This document shows, one piece after another, positions 54,852-64,000 of a stretch of DNA of 64,000 nucleotides. Source of the stretch: Actinosynnema sp042752395 (GTDB lineage Bacteria > Actinomycetota > Actinomycetes > Mycobacteriales > Pseudonocardiaceae). The DNA lies in the NCBI RefSeq assembly GCF_042752395.1, contig NZ_JBHYXZ010000010.1, positions 33,309-97,308 on the forward strand, read 5' to 3'. Made by a program: the position numbers and the translations under genes. Numbering within the stretch: the first letter of the stretch is position 1; every line of letters starts with the position of its first letter. The notes under the pieces are model-generated. The model saw nothing but the letters and a program-made list of their open reading frames with translations. It had not been told where the DNA came from and ran no database searches.

Positions 54852-55454
54852 TCAGGCGGTGGCGGTCGTCCCGGTGTGGGTGGCCGCCGCCCGGCTCGAC
54901 GTGCGCCGCCTCGGGCCGATCGCGCCCGCGATCGCCATCGCGCCGAGGACCAGCAGCACGATCGCGAGCAGCCAGGCCAGCGCGATCAGGCTCGCCACCG
55001 GCCACACGAGCACCACGATCCCGGCGACCGCCGTGACCGCGCCGGAGAACACGGCCCAGCCGCTCCGGCCGACGCCGTGGAAGATCTCCGCCACGCCGCC
55101 CACGACCCAGGTCACGCCCAGCAGCAGCGCCAGCACCGCGATGGTCTGGAACGGCGCGCGCAGGCAGAGGATGCCGGCGACCAGGGCCAACAGCCCGGAC
55201 ACCGCCAACAACCAGCGCGGCCGTCCGCGCGTGTCCGAGTCGAACGAGCCGACCAGCCAGAAGATGCCCGTGATCAGCATCTCCAGGCCGAACAGCACGG
55301 CCGCGGTGAGCAACGTCAGGCCGGGCCAGAGCAGGACCGCCAGACCGATCAACAAGGTGATCACCCCGAAGGTGATCCACAACGACTTCGCCTCGCCGGC
55401 CGGTGACTCGTCACGACCGGCCTGACCAGCGGTGTCGGCATCGGGATACGTCAT
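54852..55454 (-). CDS. HdeD/DUF308 membrane protein
   Basis: A 200-residue protein with about six membrane helices in three pairs (LLIGLAVLLWPGLTLLTAAVLF and further), the HdeD/DUF308 pattern linked in enterobacteria to acid resistance. Here no acid-linked genes are visible. It converges with nadE and ends four bases after its stop. Confidence 0.85.
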   Translation of the reverse strand: MTYPDADTAGQAGRDESPAGEAKSLWITFGVITLLIGLAVLLWPGLTLLTAAVLFGLEMLITGIFWLVGSFDSDTRGRPRWLLAVSGLLALVAGILCLRAPFQTIAVLALLLGVTWVVGGVAEIFHGVGRSGWAVFSGAVTAVAGIVVLVWPVASLIALAWLLAIVLLVLGAMAIAGAIGPRRRTSSRAAATHTGTTATA

Positions 55455-55523
55455 GCGGCCATGGTCCGCCGACCCTTCCGCCGGCGCAGGGCCGATTCAC
55501 CTGTCCGAGTGGTCCCGACCGGG

Positions 55524-57044
55524 TCAGGACCCCGAGCCGGGACCGGGGCGCGGCAGCCACAGCGACACCACCGCGCCCACCCCGCAGATCACCGCCGTGA
55601 TCCGGAAGATCTCGTGGTACTCGGTGAGCAGCGCCGCCGTCAGCGCCTCCTTGTAGGCCGCCGCCTTCTCGGCGAACTCCTCCGGCGACATCCCGAACGG
55701 CAGGGGCGTGTCCAGGTCCGCGGTCAGCCCCCGGAACCGGTGCAGGCCCCACGCCGACAACGCGGCCACGCCGACCAGCATCCCGGTCATCCGCGCCACC
55801 ACCACGGCCGCCGACGCCACCCCGTGCCCCTCCGCCGGCACGACCCGCAGCACCGCCGCCGACACCGGCGCGATCACCAGCCCCAACCCGAACCCGGCCA
55901 CCGCCAGGTCCCGCCCCACCACGAACGACGACACCGTCGCCGGCCACTGCGCGATCAACGCGTACGCGACCGCGGCCACCACCAGCCCGCCGAACGACAC
56001 CCACCGGTCGCCCAGCCGCGTCCGCGCCGCCAACCACCCGCCGACCAGCGCCCCCACCGGCAACGCGATCAGGAACCGGGCCAGCATCGCCGCCGCGGCG
56101 GCCGAGTCGCGCCCCAGCACGGTCTGCGCGAACAGCTCCACGTCCACCAACGTCACCATCAGCGCCGCACCCGTCGCCAGGGACACGCCCAACGACGCCA
56201 GGAACGGCCGCATCGCCACCCCGGCCGGGTCCAGCAGCCGCACCGGCGACCGCCGCTCCCACCACGCGAACCCGGCGAACACCACCACCGACGCGCCCAG
56301 CGCGGGCCACCCCCACGACGGCAGCACCGACCGCGCCGGGTCGGGGTTGTAGAGCCCCACCACCAGCAACGACAGCGACAGCGCCAGCAACCCGCCGCCG
56401 ACCGCGTCGATCCGCACGGACCCGGCCGGCGCCGACCGCGGCACGGTCAGCTGCACGACCACCATCGCCACCGCGGCCAGCGGCAGGTTCACCCAGAACA
56501 CCCACCGCCAGCTCTGCGGCTCGACCGACTCGAAGAACGACCAGGCGTTGAACAACGACGCCAGCCCGACGCCGTACAGCGTGCCCAGCACGCTGCCCAG
56601 CTCCTGCGCCGCGCCCACCACGCCCAGCGCCGACGCCCGCCGCCGCTCCTCCCACAGGTCGGCCACCAACGCCATGGTCACCGGCAGCAACGCCCCGCCG
56701 GCCAGCCCCTGCACCACCCGCCCGGCCACCAGCAGCGGCAGGTCGCCCGCCAGCGCCGTCACCGCCGAGCCGACCGCGAACCCGACCAGGCACAGGTGCA
56801 GCACCGGCCGCCGCCCGAACCGGTCCGACAGCTGCCCGAGCAGCGGCATCCCGGCGACGTACCCGAGCAGGTACCCGGTCACCACGGGCGTCGCGCGCTC
56901 CAGGTGGTTCACCGGGATGCCCAGGTCGCGCACCATGTCCACGAGCACGCCGACGACCACGTACGCGTCCAGCGCGCCCAGCAGCACCGCCGCCGCGCCG
57001 GCCCCGATCGCGAGCCGCCGGGCCCGCACCGCCGAGGCGCTCAC
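55524..57044 (-). CDS. MFS efflux transporter, P55-like
   Basis: A 506-residue transporter with about 14 helices. The loop motif GQLSDRFGRRP follows helix 2 and GRVVQGLAGG is the helix-5-like motif of drug exporters. GTG 57044 overlaps the lipoprotein stop (GTGA). The LprG-P55 pair in mycobacteria exports triacylglycerides and drugs, and this gene order strongly supports that identity. Confidence 0.92.
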   Translation of the reverse strand: MSASAVRARRLAIGAGAAAVLLGALDAYVVVGVLVDMVRDLGIPVNHLERATPVVTGYLLGYVAGMPLLGQLSDRFGRRPVLHLCLVGFAVGSAVTALAGDLPLLVAGRVVQGLAGGALLPVTMALVADLWEERRRASALGVVGAAQELGSVLGTLYGVGLASLFNAWSFFESVEPQSWRWVFWVNLPLAAVAMVVVQLTVPRSAPAGSVRIDAVGGGLLALSLSLLVVGLYNPDPARSVLPSWGWPALGASVVVFAGFAWWERRSPVRLLDPAGVAMRPFLASLGVSLATGAALMVTLVDVELFAQTVLGRDSAAAAAMLARFLIALPVGALVGGWLAARTRLGDRWVSFGGLVVAAVAYALIAQWPATVSSFVVGRDLAVAGFGLGLVIAPVSAAVLRVVPAEGHGVASAAVVVARMTGMLVGVAALSAWGLHRFRGLTADLDTPLPFGMSPEEFAEKAAAYKEALTAALLTEYHEIFRITAVICGVGAVVSLWLPRPGPGSGS

Positions 57045-57694
57045 GCCGGCGGCGAGACGGTGACGGACTTGTTGAAGTCGGACAGCTCGATCGTCACCTT
57101 CGCCCCGCCCGGCAGCGTGAACAGGGCCCTGCGCAGCTTCTCCTCCCGCACCGAGAACTCCGACGCCACGTCCGCGTCGATGCCCGGCACGAGCCCGGCG
57201 ACCACGTCCCGCGGCACGGTCGCCGTCACCACGGTGTCGCCGTCGTCGGCCGACACGGTCTTCGCGTCGCGGGCCTCCGCGAGCACCCGGGCCACGCCCT
57301 CGTCCGGGTCGAGGATCGCGGTCGGGTCGTACACCTGCCCCGCCAGCGCCGCGGGCAGCTTGGTGAACCCGCCGGTCGGGCCCTTGAAGTAGAGGTCCTG
57401 CCCGACGAGGACGTACTCGACCTCGATCAACTGGCCGAACTGCTCCACCTTGGCCCGGCCCTGCGACTCGCCGTCGGCGTTCAGGTCGCCCTCGGCGTCC
57501 TTCACGGTCACGCCGGGCAGCTCGCCGTCCACCTTGATCGTGAAGTGGGTGCTGGTCACCGACTTCATCGCGGCCGACGCCTTCGCCAGCACCTCCGGCC
57601 CGTCGGGCAGCCCGCCCCCGCCACCGCCGGAGGACGTGCAGCCCGCCGCGAGGGCGAGCACGAGCGACCCGATCAGGGCGCGACGAGAGAGCAT
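57041..57694 (-). CDS. lprG: LprG-family lipoprotein (LppX_LprAFG)
   Basis: A 217-residue lipoprotein. The signal MLSRRALIGSLVLALAAGC places lipidated Cys19, then a glycine-rich linker and an LppX/LprG beta-barrel domain (about 35-215) that binds acyl chains. It is the upstream partner of the P55-like transporter and its stop overlaps the transporter start. Likely carries lipids across the periplasm. Confidence 0.93.
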   Translation of the reverse strand: MLSRRALIGSLVLALAAGCTSSGGGGGGLPDGPEVLAKASAAMKSVTSTHFTIKVDGELPGVTVKDAEGDLNADGESQGRAKVEQFGQLIEVEYVLVGQDLYFKGPTGGFTKLPAALAGQVYDPTAILDPDEGVARVLAEARDAKTVSADDGDTVVTATVPRDVVAGLVPGIDADVASEFSVREEKLRRALFTLPGGAKVTIELSDFNKSVTVSPPA

Positions 57695-57831
57695 GGGTGA
57701 ATCGTAGATCCAGTGCCGCGACCGCACGGCCGAACGCCGACGCAAGCCCGTGACCTGCGCAATCGCCGGGAGGTGGCAAACGGCGCACCGCGTTCGGCCG
57801 AGTCGCCAGCGCACGGCCCGCCGCTCTTACC

Positions 57832-57837
57832 TAGGCT
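57832..57837 (+). promoter_or_regulatory. Putative -10 box for leaderless glnA2
   Basis: TAGGCT lies seven bases before ATG 57845 and there is no Shine-Dalgarno between. Confidence 0.55.
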
Positions 57838-57844
57838 TCGGGTC

Positions 57845-59188
57845 ATGAACCGCCAGCAGGAGTTCGTGCTCCGCACCCTCGAGGAACGCGACATCCGGTT
57901 CGTCCGGCTCTGGTTCACCGACGTCCTGGGCTTCCTCAAGTCGGTCGCGATCGCCCCCGCCGAGCTCGAAGGCGCCTTCAACGAGGGCATCGGCTTCGAC
58001 GGCTCCGCCATCGAGGGCTTCGCCCGCGTGTACGAGTCGGACATGGTGGCCAAGCCCGACCCGTCGACGTTCCAGGTCCTGCCCTGGCAGACGCCGGACA
58101 AGAGCCACTACTCGGCGCGCATGTTCTGCGACATCGCCATGCCGGACGGCTCGCCGTCGTGGGCGGACCCGCGGCACGTGCTGCGGCGCGCCCTGGCCAA
58201 GGCGAGCGAGGCGGGCTTCACCTGCTACGTGCACCCCGAGATGGAGTTCTTCCTGCTCAAGGGCCTGCCCGACGACGGCAGCGAGCCCATCCCGGCGGAC
58301 AACGGCGGATTCTTCGACCAGACCAGCCACGAGACCGCGACCCACTTCCGCCGCCACGCCATCGAGGCGCTGGAGGCGATGGGCATCTCCGTCGAGTTCA
58401 GCCACCACGAGGGCGCGCCCGGCCAGCAGGAGATCGACCTCCGCTACGCCGACGCCCTGACCATGGCCGACAACGTCATGACGTTCCGGTACGTGATCAA
58501 GGAGGTCGCGATCACCCAGGGGGTGCGCGCCTCGTTCATGCCGAAGCCGTTCACCGACCAGCCCGGCAGCGGCATGCACACGCACGTCAGCCTGTTCGAG
58601 GGCGACCGCAACGCGTTCTACGACGCCGAGGACCCCTACCAGCTCTCCGACACCGGCAAGATGTTCGTGGCCGGCCTGCTGAAGCACGCGCGCGAGATCT
58701 CCGGCGTCACCAACCAGTGGGTGAACTCCTACAAGCGCCTGATCGTGGGCGGCGAGGCGCCGACGGCGGTGTGCTGGGGCCACGCGAACCGGTCCGCGCT
58801 GGTGCGCGTGCCGATGTACTCGCCCGGCAAGTCGTCGTCCCGCCGGGTGGAGATCCGGTCGCTGGACTCGGCCTGCAACCCGTACCTGGCGTACGCGGTG
58901 ATCCTGGCGGCCGGCCTCAAGGGCATCGAGAAGGGCTACGAGCTGCCCCCGCCCGCCGAGGACGACGTGTGGTCGCTGACCGACCGCGAACGGCGCGCCG
59001 CCGGCTACGACAACCTGCCGCAGAACCTCGGCGAGGCGCTGACCGAGATGGAGAACTCCGAACTGCTCCCCGAAGCCCTCGGCGAGCACGTGTACGACTT
59101 CTTCCTGCGCAACAAGCGGACCGAGTGGGACGCGTATCGGCGCAGCGTGACACCGTACGAGCTGCGCAACCTGTTGCCGGTCCTGTGA
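57845..59188 (+). CDS. glnA2: Type I glutamine synthetase, GlnA2-like
   Basis: A 447-residue glutamine synthetase beginning MNRQQEFVLRTLEERDIRFV, the GlnA2 start. Metal and ATP residues appear in GIGFDGSAIEGF, VHPEMEFFL, GQQEIDLRY, GSGMHTHVS, and NRSALVRVP. No adenylylation Tyr loop is evident in the C-terminus, consistent with GlnA2 not being controlled by GlnE. In M. tuberculosis it is Rv2222c, next to the protease and panB equivalents also seen here. Confidence 0.93.
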   Translation: MNRQQEFVLRTLEERDIRFVRLWFTDVLGFLKSVAIAPAELEGAFNEGIGFDGSAIEGFARVYESDMVAKPDPSTFQVLPWQTPDKSHYSARMFCDIAMPDGSPSWADPRHVLRRALAKASEAGFTCYVHPEMEFFLLKGLPDDGSEPIPADNGGFFDQTSHETATHFRRHAIEALEAMGISVEFSHHEGAPGQQEIDLRYADALTMADNVMTFRYVIKEVAITQGVRASFMPKPFTDQPGSGMHTHVSLFEGDRNAFYDAEDPYQLSDTGKMFVAGLLKHAREISGVTNQWVNSYKRLIVGGEAPTAVCWGHANRSALVRVPMYSPGKSSSRRVEIRSLDSACNPYLAYAVILAAGLKGIEKGYELPPPAEDDVWSLTDRERRAAGYDNLPQNLGEALTEMENSELLPEALGEHVYDFFLRNKRTEWDAYRRSVTPYELRNLLPVL

Positions 59189-59199
59189 GGGAGACGCCC

Positions 59200-63587
<4,388 letters not shown>

Positions 63588-63596
63588 CCAGGCGAT

Positions 63597-63625
63597 TTGA
63601 CACCGGCGAAGGTCATGAGTAACTT
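63597..63625 (+). promoter_or_regulatory. rRNA operon promoter 1
   Basis: TTGACA, a 17-base spacer and TAACTT form a near-consensus promoter just after the fusion gene stop. Confidence 0.85.
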
Positions 63626-63661
63626 TTACCGAGTCGCCAGCAAGAACCTCGGAACGAGCGG

Positions 63662-63690
63662 TTGACACCGCGAATCGGGCCGGGTAGACT
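63662..63690 (+). promoter_or_regulatory. rRNA operon promoter 2
   Basis: TTGACA, a 17-base spacer and TAGACT. It is the strongest of the three by match to consensus. Confidence 0.9.
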
Positions 63691-63812
63691 TCTGCGGCGT
63701 CAAGCTCCCAGGAACGAATAAGCAGCACAGCGTGCTGCCTCCGACCTGGAAACAGCACAAAATGAATGCAAAGCGAGTTCTTCGCGGAGCCGAGAAGCCG
63801 AAACCGGCCGAT

Positions 63813-63842
63813 TTGACACCGCGAAAACGAACGAGCTAAGCT
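63813..63842 (+). promoter_or_regulatory. rRNA operon promoter 3
   Basis: TTGACA, an 18-base spacer and TAAGCT, the last promoter before the leader RNA. Confidence 0.85.
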
Positions 63843-64000
63843 TCAACCAGAGCGAAACACAAAGCCCCGGAATGAACCGCGGTAAGACGCGGGACAAGAT
63901 GGTGAGCGCGTGTTCTTTGAGAACTCAACAGCGTGCCGAATAGCCAGTAAATTGTATGAACCTCGTCAAGAGGTTTCCTTTGAGATTGTTACTGGACAGC
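63843..64000 (+). promoter_or_regulatory. Leader of rRNA operon (16S gene begins beyond window)
   Basis: The stretch contains TGTTCTTTGAGAACTCAACA (63911-63930), the antitermination/processing sequence typical of actinobacterial rRNA leaders, and a small hairpin with CCTC and GAGG (about 63961-63972) likely used in RNase III processing. No 16S start motif is reached before 64000. Confidence 0.88.

Overview
The window is high-GC DNA with GTG and ATG starts, overlapping start/stop codons and several -10 boxes 6-8 nt before start codons. Its gene content is actinobacterial: F420 chemistry, LysX, LprG-P55, GlnA2, DUF397/DUF5753 regulators and a class A RNase P RNA. Gene content and order suggest a filamentous actinomycete of the Pseudonocardiaceae (Saccharothrix, Actinosynnema or Lentzea-like). 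That placement is inference. Three 10-N scaffold gaps (2751-2760, 3758-3767, 61074-61083) are flanked by G/C homopolymer smears, so reading frames beside them are unreliable.

Layout. 1-4.4 kb: a two-subunit M16 peptidase pair, nudC broken by a gap, a poor-quality stretch and a decayed MarR gene. 4.4-12.7 kb: a ROK regulator facing a three-gene minus-strand operon (jetA-jetB-jetC) of the DUF2397/DUF2398/TIGR02680 Wadjet-type plasmid defence family, with no jetD visible. 12.7-21.5 kb: a housekeeping block (cobD, SURF1, aminoglycoside/fructosamine-type kinase, low-molecular-weight tyrosine phosphatase, polyprenyl synthase, CobC-like aminotransferase, Nif3-like, zinc-ribbon protein, RNase H/phosphatase fusion). 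21.5-24.7 kb: an FMN reductase behind a cysteine-rich leader peptide, the RNase P RNA gene, a secreted DUF6345 protein and a tandem 22-bp repeat.

24.7-33.4 kb: a type IV secretion-like cluster (DNA-binding-like protein, small membrane protein, PrgI-like, VirB4-like ATPase, VirB6-like and VirB8-like membrane proteins, cell-wall hydrolase) with no relaxase or coupling protein in view. 33.4-42 kb: RNB nuclease, XRE/DUF397 regulators, NADPH:F420 reductase, metal receptor, proline iminopeptidase and a three-gene group of unknown membrane proteins, one with a glycine-rich repeat-like tail. 42-53 kb: panB, a hydrolase, LysX, a beta-helix protein with a divergent TetR and a clear operator, an SDR with a divergent MmyB-type regulator, and a TAP-like lipoprotein hydrolase. 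53-63.6 kb: nadE, HdeD-like protein, the lprG-P55 pair, glnA2 and a very large glycosyltransferase/FkbM methyltransferase fusion. 63.6-64 kb: three tandem promoters and the leader of an rRNA operon whose 16S gene lies just beyond the window.

Several genes (cobD, SURF1, LMW phosphatase, CobC-like, Nif3, zinc ribbon, RNase H/phosphatase, panB, lipoprotein hydrolase, glnA2) appear in the same order as Mycobacterium tuberculosis Rv2236c to Rv2222c. The Wadjet-like operon and the secretion cluster therefore look like accessory blocks in an old conserved neighbourhood.
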